Position numbers and translations under genes: made by a program | Origin: Algoriphagus aestuariicola | GTDB lineage: Bacteria; Bacteroidota; Bacteroidia; Cytophagales; Cyclobacteriaceae | Direction of reading: 5' to 3' | DNA: 64,000 bases | Assembly (NCBI RefSeq): GCF_017254835.1 | Contig: NZ_JAFKCW010000004.1 | Location: 186,001-250,000, forward strand | The notes under the pieces: model-generated | What the model was told of the DNA's origin: nothing | Seen by the model: the letters and a program-made list of their open reading frames with translations, nothing else | The model's database searches: none | Shown: one piece after another, positions 20,332-28,742 of the stretch | Position numbering within the stretch: the stretch's first letter is position 1 | How the letters are laid out: the number at the start of each line of letters is the position of its first letter

Positions 20332-20339
20332 TATATTTG
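20332..20339 (+). promoter_or_regulatory. Candidate -7 box (TATATTTG) for tRNA-like gene 1
   Basis: An exact TAnnTTTG match 34 bases before the tRNA-like body, with TTTG at 20306-20309 as a possible -33 element (22-base spacer). This would give a leader of about 28 nt containing the hairpin GGGGAT/ATCCCC (20350-20366). Confidence 0.5.
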
Positions 20340-20373
20340 AATCATCAACGGGGATAAAAGATCCCCAATACAA

Positions 20374-20500
20374 TGTAGGATGTTGAAACTGGCAGACAAG
20401 CCCTCCTGTCTCGGGGGTGGAGAATCTGGGATAAAGCATTTAGCGAGCTCGTAAATTTGCCTAACTACTCCGTGGAGGTTCGAATCCTTCTCCTACAGCA
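20374..20500 (+). ncRNA. tRNA-like RNA, copy 1 (class II body, giant variable arm)
   Basis: The acceptor stem is a perfect 7 bp (TGTAGGA at 20374-20380 with TCCTACA at 20491-20497), followed by G and CA. The D arm TTG-AAACTGGCAGA-CAA has the GG-containing loop of leucine-type tRNAs. The anticodon arm is CCCTC-CTGTCTC-GGGGG and the T arm GGAGG-TTCGAAT-CCTTC. The variable arm is about 55 nt, closed by GTGGAG/CTCCGT and with an inner GC(A)TTTA/TAAA(TTT)GC helix. A normal long variable arm is 10-20 nt. The loop offers the triplet GTC, but U37 is not seen next to normal anticodons. It is therefore called tRNA-like rather than a specific tRNA. CCA is not encoded (GCA). It may match an existing Rfam family. 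Confidence 0.75.
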
Positions 20501-20529
20501 GGTTATTTTGGGTTTATTGTTAATTGACT

Positions 20530-20562
20530 AAAACCATGAAATTTTATTTCATGGTTTTTTTA
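20530..20562 (+). terminator. Terminator of tRNA-like gene 1
   Basis: A 12-bp perfect stem (20531-20542 with 20546-20557), 3-nt loop, then seven T. It lies 30 bases after the tRNA-like body. Confidence 0.9.
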
Positions 20563-20732
20563 TTGCCCAAATTTTCCGATTTGACCCTTTGGAATCATTG
20601 AAAATCTTCTAAAAAGCTTCTTCCCGCAAAGGATTACTTTGCTGAATGTTTAATTATAACTATTTATTTTTAAAAAATATGTAAATTATTGAAAATATAT
20701 TTGAATTATTTTCAATAAATAAATCAAACTGT

Positions 20733-20740
20733 TAACTTTG
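20733..20740 (+). promoter_or_regulatory. Candidate -7 box (TAACTTTG) for tRNA-like gene 2
   Basis: An exact TAnnTTTG match 36 bases before the body, nearly the same distance as in copy 1. The leader again holds a hairpin (AGGGA/TCCCT, about 20751-20767) although its sequence differs from copy 1. Confidence 0.5.
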
Positions 20741-20776
20741 AGATATCAAAAGGGATGAACGGTCCCTCACACACAA

Positions 20777-20903
20777 TGTAGGATGTTGAAATTGGCAGAC
20801 AAGCCCTCCTGTCTCGGGGGTGGAGAATCTGGGATAAAGCATTTAGCGAGCTCGTAAATTTGCCTAACTACTCCGTGGAGGTTCGAATCCTTCTCCTACA
20901 GCA
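20777..20903 (+). ncRNA. tRNA-like RNA, copy 2
   Basis: Identical to copy 1 over 127 bases except one C-to-T change in the D loop. The same acceptor stem (20777-20783 with 20894-20900) is present, and the identity continues through the 3' flank into the terminator. The flanks further out differ, so the copied unit is body plus terminator. Confidence 0.75.
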
Positions 20904-20932
20904 GGTTATTTTGGGTTTATTGTTAATTGACT

Positions 20933-20965
20933 AAAACCATGGAATTTTATTTCATGGTTTTTTTA
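20933..20965 (+). terminator. Terminator of tRNA-like gene 2
   Basis: The same 12-bp stem-loop as after copy 1 (20934-20945 with 20949-20960), with one A-U pair replaced by a G-U pair, followed by seven T. Confidence 0.9.
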
Positions 20966-21188
20966 TTTCCCAATATTTCAATCGGCAAATAAGATTCTGC
21001 AACACTACAGTATGTCAGAATTAACATGAGGTAAATTCTGATTTGGTAGTCAATTGTCAAATTGATAACGAAATAGGTTTTTCTCAGGCCGTTGTTTTAT
21101 GTATTTTCAATTAATTGATAAATAATTAATGATAATGTAAAAAATGAAAATAAAACTTGACGAAATTTTAATAAACCAATCGTATTTC

Positions 21189-21196
21189 TAATTTTG
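21189..21196 (+). promoter_or_regulatory. Candidate -7 box (TAATTTTG) for tRNA-like gene 3
   Basis: An exact TAnnTTTG match, but 132 bases before the body, so copy 3 would have a long leader (about 125 nt). The leader holds no convincing ORF. Confidence 0.4.
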
Positions 21197-21328
21197 AGGC
21201 ATCAAGTTCTCAAACCTATTCAAACTATTGCAAGGAGCTCGTTAGAGCTTTTTGATTATCAGGGGGTCGGGACGATTTCTGCCATAGGGCGGAAAGGTTC
21301 CTTTCTCCCATCTTATTTCTTGACATAT

Positions 21329-21454
21329 TGTAGGATGTTGAAACTGGCAGACAAGCCCTCCTGTCTCGGGGGTGGGGAGCTCAGCACAAAGCGTAATTCA
21401 AACCGGACTATTGCCTAACTGCCTCGTGGAGGTTCGAATCCTTCTCCTACAGCA
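21329..21454 (+). ncRNA. tRNA-like RNA, copy 3 (diverged variable arm)
   Basis: The acceptor, D, anticodon and T arms are identical to copy 1, but most of the variable arm differs. Its closing helix is now GTGGGG/CCTCGT: relative to GTGGAG/CTCCGT in copy 1, one A-U pair has become G-C and one G-C has become G-U, so pairing is kept. AAAGC and TTGCCTAACT inside the arm are conserved. Conserved pairing despite sequence change indicates a functional RNA. The leader and terminator are unrelated to those of copies 1 and 2. Confidence 0.75.
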
Positions 21455-21460
21455 CTTTTG

Positions 21461-21495
21461 AAAAGCAATGCCATGGCATTGCTTTTTCTTTTTTT
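21461..21495 (+). terminator. Terminator of tRNA-like gene 3
   Basis: Stem AAAAGCAATGCC (21461-21472) pairs with GGCATTGCTTTT (21475-21486) followed by a T-rich tract. Confidence 0.88.
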
Positions 21496-21543
21496 GCCCA
21501 TTTTAGTGTTATCTTTTGATTAGCCAATTCATATTTCGCTTTT

Positions 21544-24500
21544 ATGGAATCTGGGAAAAGGAGTAAGCATTTTGCCCATCCCACTCGTAGGAAAATCCTC
21601 CGGATTGCAATGATCGTCGTGCTTTCCTTCCTTTTTCTGGAATTTTTGGTCTATTTCGGATCCAACATTTTTCTGAGAAAATATGCGCAGCAAAAGATCA
21701 ACGAGGCGACCGAGGATGTCTATCTCGTAGATTTCAACCGCTTCAGTTTTTCTCTGATCCGAAGAGGCTTTTTTCTGGATGGCATCGTCATGAAGCCCGT
21801 CAATCCCAAGAACAGAAAGGAGGATCAGGCGCTGTTTGAGGTGACGCTGGATCAGATTGCCTTTCGAAACCTGTGGTATAACTTCTTTGACAAGAAGTTT
21901 ACTATTGGCAAGATCTACATAGACAATCCGACGGTTGTCCTGGATTTGCCTCCCAAGGTTCCCCAAGCCGACAAGCATCCTTCGCAGGATGGAGAAGAGA
22001 AAATCTCTCCCATCAAAGCACTCGAAGAGGAGATCAAAAAGACTGTGCGAAAGGCCAATCTTGTGGGTTTGTTGATCAAAGAGGTGGAAATAGACCACGC
22101 CAACCTCTTTTTCTCCAACTTTTTGAGTCGGTCAGATCTGAAAGCCGACAATACTTCCTTATTGATCAGGAATATTGATTTTTCCACTGGTGAAGAATGG
22201 AAGACTCCCTTCAATGCGGAGGGCTTCGAGTTTGAGCTGGAAAAAGTCACCTATCCCTTAGCCGATGGAGTTCACCTGATCAGCGCAGATCGGGTGTTCA
22301 TTTCCTCCCTGGACAATGTCATCGATATCGAGAGGGTTGATCTCACTCCGGACCGATCCAAAGAGAGCAGGGCCTACTACAGCGTCGGGCTCAAGGAGCT
22401 GCGAGTGGGAAATGTTGACCTAAATAAGGCCTTCATGACCTCGATTGTGGAGATCGACGAACTGATCCTGGACGATCCGGAACTGGATGTCGTGAGCAAT
22501 CCCCAAGTAAGGTCAGACAGCGCAGCATCGGGTGACCTCAATGACTTCATCAAAGGAAGTTTGGAATCGGTGAGGATCAAGGAGCTGTCGATCAACAAAG
22601 GGAAGTTTGTAAGATCCGATTTGGAGGACACACTTAGGAATAGGATAGAGCTCGACGAATTGAACTTCAAGATGGTCGGATTTTACCTCGGAGAGGATTC
22701 GGTCAAACGACAAAATCAGTTTTTCTACGGGGAAGATGCGGCAATGGAAATCAAGGGAAGCCGGATCTATCTGGGAGACCAGATCCATTTGGTCACCGGA
22801 GAGGAGGTGAGCGTTTCTTCATTCAAAGATGAATTGATCGTCAGAAACCTCAGCATCCAGCCCCGTCCCGAGTCATTGGATTCACAGGATCCAGAACGAC
22901 TGCTCAAGCTCGACCTTGCCGAATTCTCGGTAGAGGAGGTAGGGCTGAGGCAAATGTACAACGACGGGATTCTTCAGGCAGAGCAAATCAGGATCCTAAG
23001 GCCGCGCGTGGAATATACGGAACTGGAAAAGAAAATCTCCGACAGAAGCCGACAGGTACCCTTGGGCGAGATCGTTTCGGGTTTTTTGAAGGAAGTGTCG
23101 GTCGGTTCTTTCGCAGTTGAGGAAGGGACGATCCAATTTATAGGTTCGGGGGGACAAAGACGAAACGACATTGGATTCGAGCAGTTCAGTTTTCGCTTGG
23201 ACAACATACTTTTTAAGCCGGAAGTCTCCGATGAAATCCGCGAGCAGGTCCAATTGGACGAGATTTATGTGAAGCTGGATAAATATCGATTGAAGCTGAA
23301 AGACAATCTGCATATCATCATGGCTGATCAATTGACGATAGATTCGAAAAACGAGCTGCTTGAAGTACAAAATCTGACCATCCGACCGGAAGACCAAACG
23401 AGCATCCAATCTCTGCTTGGGACGTACGGAAAGACTTCGGTGGTCGACTTTGCCGTCCCGATGTTTCGTGCCGAAGGAGTAGACATCAAATCTATTTTTT
23501 ATGAGGAGGAGCTATTGGTGCATCGGATTCTGATGCCAAATCCTGTTTTCGTAATAGAGACCTATCGTGAAAAACCCAGGTCTTCAGGAGAGTCTCCGGG
23601 GTCCAATGATGAGCTCAGGGATGTGTTGCTGGGATATTTCAATGCCATAGCCGTCGACACAGTCAGCATGGACAAGGCACAGGTCCGCTATGTAAGTTAT
23701 GTGGAAGGCAAGAGTTTTAATTTCGAAGAGGACAACCTTTCCCTGAGCTTGAAAAATTTTGCTTTGGATCAGGAGATGTCCGAGACAGATGACAAAACGC
23801 TGTTTTCGGATGAGATCGACTTGGTGTTCAACAATTATTCCTTTAGTCTGGCTGGTGGAAAATATGAAGTGGCGACCGATCAGCTGCAATACAATTCCCT
23901 GAGAAAATCCATAGACGTAAGGGGATTGGTAATGAGACCAAATTCCGATTTTCAGGGAAGAATCCAGCTGGGCCTACAGTTTCCCAACGTGAACTTTAAG
24001 GGTGTGGACATCGAGCAATTCTTGTTTGAAAACAGGCTGGACCTGAACAAGCTGGAGATCGACAAGGGGCAAATTGAGATCGGAATTGACAAAGAAGTGG
24101 CTGCAAGGTCTGCTTCCGCTGATTCAAGACAGCCTGCCGGACTTGGAAAGAGGTCCCTCAAAGAGGTGTTGATCGACACGATAGAGACGAGCAACTCGAC
24201 GCTTGCGATCAATTATCAGTTGGATGAATCTTCGATAAACTCAATCGAAACGGATTTTGGGCTGCTTGTTCGTGGATTTAGGCTTGACTCGGCGATCACA
24301 GCGAACAAGGATGTGGGAAACTTGTACGACGAAGTCAACCTGAGTTTGAAGGAATTTAAGTTTGCGCTACCGGACAGTGTCCATACGCTGGGCTTCTCCA
24401 CTGTTGACATCGGCACCACGAAGGAAGAGGTTGTGTTTTCCGATTTTTACCTCAGCCCAAAGGATCAGTTCGGAAAGCCGGGATCCCCGACCTTGGATGC

Positions 24501-25893
24501 AAAGATTGACCAGTTGATTCTGAAGAACAACAAGCTGGCGGAGATACAGGATACTGGAATATTGGATTTGAGGGAATTGCGACTGGTCAACCCAAAGCTG
24601 AACCTCTACTTGGATACAGCCGAAGTCCAGCATGGGCCCGAAAAAACAAAGCCAAAATCTTCCTCTTCGTTGGTTCACACCATTTTGTTGGGAGACGTTT
24701 TGCTGAAAAACGGCGAATTAGCACTCCACCGAAAAGGGCAGGGACCGATTCCTAGACTGGACTTTCGGGGGATATCAGTCGATGCACGAGCTTTGAATCT
24801 GAATCTGCTTAAAGGCGAGCAGGTCCTTGACTTAAAGGCTTTGGCAGAAAAAAATATCCAGTTTGGCTTTGAAAACTATTCCACAATCACTCCGGATAGC
24901 CTCTACAAAGTGGACTTGGGTAGGGTGGACTTTAGCCAAGGGAATTTGAGACTGGAGGACGTATATTATCGACCAGTTGACGGAAACTATGGCTTGCTGA
25001 GAAAGTTGCCTTTCCAGTCTGACGCAGTCACGGCACGTATCGGATCGATCCAACTCAATGGGATTGATGCAGAAAGCTACATTGGGAATAAGTGGATAAA
25101 GGCAACGGAGATCGTGGTGGAAAGCCCAAAGGTGGATCTTTTCAGGGACAAGCGATATCCCTTTGACAGTTCTGCGCAAAAGCCCATGCCGCAGTATTTG
25201 ATGGAGAATGCCAGGATCAACGCCGATCTAGTTTCCCTGCGAGTCCGAAATGGACAAGTGCGCTATTTTGAATTTGCGCCAAAAGGCATGGTGCCTGGAA
25301 TGATCTCCTTCGATAGGATCGACTTGGACATGGCGCCTTTTTATCTAAGAGAGGCGAATCAGGATTATCCCCTGGACAAACTGAGGCTAGGTATCCAGGC
25401 CTATGTCATGGATACGTCCAAGGTGAATTTGGAAGCCTTGATGTACTTCAAGTCCAAGTATCCTATGGACGTAAACGTGAGTATGGACAGCTTTGCCTTT
25501 GCAGAAACGAATGATTTTTTGTCAAAAACCCTTTTTGTCAAGGCGGTTGACGGAACGGTGACCAATGGAAGCTGGAATTTTGTACTGAATGAGGATGAAG
25601 CGAGAGGGGAGATGGAGTTTGGCTATACGGATTTGAAGATCCAGTTTTTGGATTCGCTGACCTTGGAAAGGGGGCTTGGAAAGTTGAAGATCTATACCTT
25701 TGGAGCGAATCTATTCGCAAAAAACTCCAATCCTCGGGCTCTGTCTTCCAAGATTGCCAAGCGCAGAATATATCAAGAGCGGGATAAGCGAAAGTTTGTA
25801 TTTAGCGCTTGGTGGAGAGCGACTTTTAGTGGCCTCCGGGGAACCTTGGGATTTGGGAGAGCAAAAATGCCCAAGAGGAGAGAAGAGGAGTGA
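21544..25893 (+). CDS. Giant AsmA/DUF748-like membrane-anchored protein
   Basis: A 1449-residue protein with one N-terminal transmembrane helix (about residues 19-42: ILRIAMIVVLSFLFLEFLVYFG) and a very long periplasmic part of short repeated beta segments. Recurrent units have the form ...IRIxELSINKGKFVRSDLEDTLRNRIELDELNFKM and ...VSMDKAQVRYV; ID/EIDEL-type turns recur roughly every 100-150 residues. The first 70 residues after the helix (QQKINEATEDVYLVDFNRFSFSLIRRGFFLDGIVMKP) resemble the start of AsmA-like proteins, which form bridge-like lipid-transfer grooves. The assignment rests on architecture, not on a signature motif. It follows the tRNA-like array, from whose last terminator it is 48 bases away. 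Confidence 0.55.
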   Translation: MESGKRSKHFAHPTRRKILRIAMIVVLSFLFLEFLVYFGSNIFLRKYAQQKINEATEDVYLVDFNRFSFSLIRRGFFLDGIVMKPVNPKNRKEDQALFEVTLDQIAFRNLWYNFFDKKFTIGKIYIDNPTVVLDLPPKVPQADKHPSQDGEEKISPIKALEEEIKKTVRKANLVGLLIKEVEIDHANLFFSNFLSRSDLKADNTSLLIRNIDFSTGEEWKTPFNAEGFEFELEKVTYPLADGVHLISADRVFISSLDNVIDIERVDLTPDRSKESRAYYSVGLKELRVGNVDLNKAFMTSIVEIDELILDDPELDVVSNPQVRSDSAASGDLNDFIKGSLESVRIKELSINKGKFVRSDLEDTLRNRIELDELNFKMVGFYLGEDSVKRQNQFFYGEDAAMEIKGSRIYLGDQIHLVTGEEVSVSSFKDELIVRNLSIQPRPESLDSQDPERLLKLDLAEFSVEEVGLRQMYNDGILQAEQIRILRPRVEYTELEKKISDRSRQVPLGEIVSGFLKEVSVGSFAVEEGTIQFIGSGGQRRNDIGFEQFSFRLDNILFKPEVSDEIREQVQLDEIYVKLDKYRLKLKDNLHIIMADQLTIDSKNELLEVQNLTIRPEDQTSIQSLLGTYGKTSVVDFAVPMFRAEGVDIKSIFYEEELLVHRILMPNPVFVIETYREKPRSSGESPGSNDELRDVLLGYFNAIAVDTVSMDKAQVRYVSYVEGKSFNFEEDNLSLSLKNFALDQEMSETDDKTLFSDEIDLVFNNYSFSLAGGKYEVATDQLQYNSLRKSIDVRGLVMRPNSDFQGRIQLGLQFPNVNFKGVDIEQFLFENRLDLNKLEIDKGQIEIGIDKEVAARSASADSRQPAGLGKRSLKEVLIDTIETSNSTLAINYQLDESSINSIETDFGLLVRGFRLDSAITANKDVGNLYDEVNLSLKEFKFALPDSVHTLGFSTVDIGTTKEEVVFSDFYLSPKDQFGKPGSPTLDAKIDQLILKNNKLAEIQDTGILDLRELRLVNPKLNLYLDTAEVQHGPEKTKPKSSSSLVHTILLGDVLLKNGELALHRKGQGPIPRLDFRGISVDARALNLNLLKGEQVLDLKALAEKNIQFGFENYSTITPDSLYKVDLGRVDFSQGNLRLEDVYYRPVDGNYGLLRKLPFQSDAVTARIGSIQLNGIDAESYIGNKWIKATEIVVESPKVDLFRDKRYPFDSSAQKPMPQYLMENARINADLVSLRVRNGQVRYFEFAPKGMVPGMISFDRIDLDMAPFYLREANQDYPLDKLRLGIQAYVMDTSKVNLEALMYFKSKYPMDVNVSMDSFAFAETNDFLSKTLFVKAVDGTVTNGSWNFVLNEDEARGEMEFGYTDLKIQFLDSLTLERGLGKLKIYTFGANLFAKNSNPRALSSKIAKRRIYQERDKRKFVFSAWWRATFSGLRGTLGFGRAKMPKRREEE

Positions 25894-26157
25894 GGATTCG
25901 AAGAGAAGAATTCGCTGAGGCGGGTAATATCATTTTCCAATCCGATAACCACCTAGGAGCTCACTCTTCTTTGGGAAAAGGGTACGAACCGTCGAGAACC
26001 ATTTCTGCGAATTCGTTTAGGGTCTGGCTGGTCTGAAGGGGAGCTTACAACTTAGCTCGGTGGACAGGCTGGTGTAAGCCATCTAATGGAGTCGAATGCA
26101 CCAACTAGTGATAAAATATTTCGTTCGACTTATTTATAAACAAACAAAATTAAGCTC
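25894..26157 (+). other. Non-coding spacer
   Basis: 264 bases with no credible ORF, palindrome or match to the repeat families described elsewhere in the window. GC content falls towards the VOC gene. It is probably the left boundary of an AT-rich insert. Confidence 0.4.
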
Positions 26158-26211
26158 TTGCCAAGGGACGCGGACGGATTTAACAAAGAAGCTATTGAGC
26201 ACGTGTGGTAC

Positions 26212-26547
26212 ATGCGCCCTGTTTTTTTCGTCTCAAGCATCCAGGATTCAATCGGATTCTATGTCGACAAGCTGGGTTTCATAAAGAAATGGCATGAAGC
26301 AGACGGTGAAGGCACGGTTTGTCAAGTCGACCGTGGAGGCTGTGAGATTATTTTATGTCAGGACACTACTCGCAGTAGTCGATCTCGTGTTTTCCTAGAA
26401 TTGTCTCGCGATGGAGTTGACCAACTGCTTAAAGAAATTGCCGATCGTTCCGTTCCAACAAAGAAATCCTGGTGGGGATACGACGTACTTCAAATAGAAG
26501 ACCCAGACGGCAATGAACTTCTTGTTTGCTTAGAAAACCTTCTATGA
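26212..26547 (+). CDS. VOC-superfamily (glyoxalase/bleomycin-resistance fold) protein
   Basis: About 111 residues from the ATG at 26212 (MRPVFFVSSIQDSIGFYVDKLGF). A TTG at 26158 is in frame and could add 18 residues. The two halves of a VOC module are visible: IQDSIGFYVDKLGFIKKWHEADGEG and later QLLKEIADRSVPTKKSWWGYDVLQIEDPDGNELLVC, with a terminal Glu that is a usual metal ligand. VOC proteins include glyoxalases, dioxygenases and drug-binding resistance proteins; this length fits the bleomycin-resistance-like type. It stands alone in an AT-rich segment between the giant protein and the serine hydrolase. Confidence 0.8.
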   Translation: MRPVFFVSSIQDSIGFYVDKLGFIKKWHEADGEGTVCQVDRGGCEIILCQDTTRSSRSRVFLELSRDGVDQLLKEIADRSVPTKKSWWGYDVLQIEDPDGNELLVCLENLL

Positions 26548-26683
26548 GGCCCGTCACGCAGACGGTATTAATGGGCAATAGATAAGATTAATTTACTCCG
26601 ACAATTTCATGTGAAAAATGTGGAGTTGAGTTTTGTTCCCAATGGACAACATGTGGGCTAAATGCTAATTGACAGGAGAAAAC

Positions 26684-26726
26684 TAAAAAAACGACTGCTG
26701 ATTACTGACGAAACCCAACAGTCGTC
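26684..26726 (-). terminator. Candidate intrinsic terminator, minus strand
   Basis: On the minus strand, ACGACTGTTG (26726-26717) pairs with CAGCAGTCGT (26700-26691) with one G-U pair, followed by seven T (26690-26684). It implies a leftward transcript through 26.7-27.0 kb. Confidence 0.6.
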
Positions 26727-27052
26727 AACAATGGGTTGTTCAATTGCGGGGTATAGGGAAAAGATATAGATTGTGTTTCAAATAGGGTTTGGTAACGTGG
26801 ACAATGACGCATCAGGACGGTTTTATCATTCCGCTGCGCTTCATTTTTACAACCTCCTATACCCGCAACTGCAAATAGCCAAGCGTTGTGCACAACGCCG
26901 CGGGAAAGATTAGGTACTTCGAACAGTGGCACTTTTCCTTGACGCACATTCCCCCGCGACACCAAATCAATCAAAAAAGCCAATCGTTTCATGTTCGACG
27001 CTAACAGCAAAATACTGCGTTTGTAGATATTTATGAACGTTTGGTTGTTCAT
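26702..27052 (-). other. Unsupported 116-residue ORF / probable intergenic repeat
   Basis: An open frame of 116 residues starting with an ATG at 27052. Its composition is not protein-like after residue 35 and it contains the perfect 16-base palindrome GCGTTGTGCACAACGC (26883-26898). A terminator lies at its 3' end. I read it as a transcribed repeat or remnant rather than a gene. The TTGTGCACAA block resembles intergenic repeats I remember from other Bacteroidota, which I cannot check here. Confidence 0.35.
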
Positions 27053-27161
27053 AACTGAACAATGAAAAAAACTGTTAGTTCAATTACGTATCCGAAATCA
27101 ACAATTATTCAATGGCATATCATTTGACCATCATTAGACGACCAAATAGAATTGGACAACT

Positions 27162-28319
27162 ATGCTGAAAAACAGTTCTTCATGGACAAAATCGCCTTTA
27201 CTGTTTTTACTGTTTATACTTCCTCGTTTAGGGATAGCTCAGACGGGTAAAGCTCTATTAACAGATAACGCCCTCAAAACTCATCTTGACTCTTCTGTGA
27301 ATATTTGTGCAAAGACCTACATGTCGGATCCAAATTCGGTAGGTCTTTCAATTGGCATTTTTCTTAATGGTAAATCTTATAAATTTAATTATGGCGAGGT
27401 AAAAAAGGGAAGTGGTAAACTCCCGACTGCCAATACTTTTTATGGTATTGGATCAATTGATAAGACATTTGCTGCAACTTTATTAGGTCAGGCTGTTCAA
27501 GAAAAAAAGATAAAGCTGAATGACGATATTAGGAAATACTTACCCACAGGATACTCAAATCTGGAATACGAAGGAACTCCGATCAGATTTGTAAATCTTG
27601 CAAATCATACGTCTGGTTTGCCCAATGCAATCAAGAAATATTCACCACAAATACAGGATAGCCTGCGCCAGTTGACGCTCGCAGACCAAGTAAACTTTTA
27701 TTCGTTGTACTCCGCCGATAGTTTGCTCGCCGATCTTTATAAAGTAAGGCTTGATACTATTCCGGGTACAAGATATCAATACAATAATAATGATATAAAA
27801 CTTTTAATACTGCTACTAGAAAGAATATACGGTCAATCTTATGGGCAGCTTTTGAGGGATTTTGTGAATAAAAAACTGAATATGAGTGATACCAAGACCG
27901 AACTTTCTGTTTCCGACACGTCAAGGGTCTCAACTGGTTATTTCAGAAACAAACCTGAGAATTTCGTAAACTTAAAAGGTTTCTTTGTGGGCCCAACGGT
28001 AGTTTCAACCACAAATGATATGCTGAAATATATTGAAGCTAATCTTTCTGAAAAAAATCAGGCTATTAAACTCACTCATCAGAGAACATGGACAGAAAGT
28101 GATAGTTTCTCTTTGGGATTGGGCTGGATGATTGGAGGTGAAAGCAATGGTGACCACTATATTTATCACGATGGAAATACACGAGCTGGCTATAACTCCA
28201 TCTGTATATTTTATCCTAAAGACAATTTGGGAATTGTTATAATGGTCAATGAGACAAATAGCTTAAGTAAAATTGGAGATCTGGCAAACGAAATAAAAGT
28301 GAAATTGAGCTACAAATAA
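27162..28319 (+). CDS. Beta-lactamase-fold serine hydrolase
   Basis: A 385-residue exported serine hydrolase. The signal peptide is about residues 1-28 (ending GIAQT). The catalytic S-x-x-K is SIDK with Ser about 98; the Y-x-N motif is YNN near residue 207 (RYQYNNNDIKLL); the KTG equivalent is HDG in YIYHDGNTRAGYNS (about 332). This is the class C/DD-peptidase-like family (PF00144), which includes esterases and D-aminopeptidases as well as beta-lactamases. The gene is clearly more AT-rich than the flanking chromosome, as are the bases around it, suggesting acquisition. No neighbour indicates its substrate. Confidence 0.85.
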   Translation: MLKNSSSWTKSPLLFLLFILPRLGIAQTGKALLTDNALKTHLDSSVNICAKTYMSDPNSVGLSIGIFLNGKSYKFNYGEVKKGSGKLPTANTFYGIGSIDKTFAATLLGQAVQEKKIKLNDDIRKYLPTGYSNLEYEGTPIRFVNLANHTSGLPNAIKKYSPQIQDSLRQLTLADQVNFYSLYSADSLLADLYKVRLDTIPGTRYQYNNNDIKLLILLLERIYGQSYGQLLRDFVNKKLNMSDTKTELSVSDTSRVSTGYFRNKPENFVNLKGFFVGPTVVSTTNDMLKYIEANLSEKNQAIKLTHQRTWTESDSFSLGLGWMIGGESNGDHYIYHDGNTRAGYNSICIFYPKDNLGIVIMVNETNSLSKIGDLANEIKVKLSYK

Positions 28320-28470
28320 CTTCACAAGACCACAACAATGGCAGTTCCACACATGCCGACACACAGACCAAAGCAAATCCTCAAATCATTCCGCCCTACT
28401 GTCACTTCGAGCCTCGATCGTCTTTGAGAGGCACAAATCCCATTTCGGATAGGCGCGTTCGGGGGACAAA

Positions 28471-28545
28471 CCGTTAGGAAACAGCCCGCCGCGGCGGGGC
28501 TGTTTTAGGTTTGGGCCAGACTGTAGGGTTGGCGAAGTTACTCCG
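28471..28545 (+). repeat. Variable-stem hairpin element (CAGCCC-type stem)
   Basis: Left flank CCGTTA, stem AAACAGCCCGCC (28479-28490) with GGCGGGGCTGTTT (one extra G), right flank TTAGGTTTGGGCCAG. It is one of the family whose flanks are conserved and whose stem varies. Confidence 0.75.
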
Positions 28546-28572
28546 GCGTTCGGCCGAGTGCGGTTAGGACCG

Positions 28573-28660
28573 AGCGTTAAAGATTAATCCGTCGCGGCGG
28601 GCTAATCTAGCGAGAGCCTGTCCCGATCGCGCAGCGAATCGGGAGGCCAGCTTGCAGGGC
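28573..28660 (+). repeat. Variable-stem hairpin element interrupted by the CCCGAT palindrome module
   Basis: GAGCGTTAAAGATTA...TAATCTAGCGAG is followed by a 30-base module AGCCTGTCCCGAT...ATCGGGA (28615-28644) and then by the expected right flank GGCCAGCTTGCAGGG. The module splits the element exactly where copies at 46.8 and 54.5 kb are continuous. Confidence 0.75.
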
Positions 28661-28686
28661 TGGGAATGTCTTGACCTTTTGGTTCC

Positions 28687-28742
28687 ACCCCTGCGTCCCG
28701 GCTCCTCGCTAAAAATACCCACCGGGTATTTTTTAACGCTCG
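28687..28742 (-). repeat. Variable-stem hairpin element, minus strand (ATACCC-type stem)
   Basis: On the minus strand it reads GAGCGTTAAAAAATACCC-GGT-GGGTATTTTTAGCGAGGAGCC. The same version recurs at 29137-29197, 29836-29898 and 46148-46209. Confidence 0.75.

Noticed and set aside
20491-20500. tRNA-like 3' ends as phage attachment sites
   Set aside because: The 3' sequence would suit an att site, but no integrase or phage gene lies nearby and all three copies keep their own terminators.
21194-21418. 74-residue ORF through tRNA-like copy 3
   Set aside because: The peptide LADKPSCLGGG is a translation of the tRNA-like D and anticodon arms, so the frame is incidental.
20300-21500. CRISPR array or retron as explanation for the three repeats
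   Set aside because: Unit length (127 bases), spacing (277 and 425 bases) and tRNA folding do not fit CRISPR, and no reverse transcriptase or cas gene lies near.
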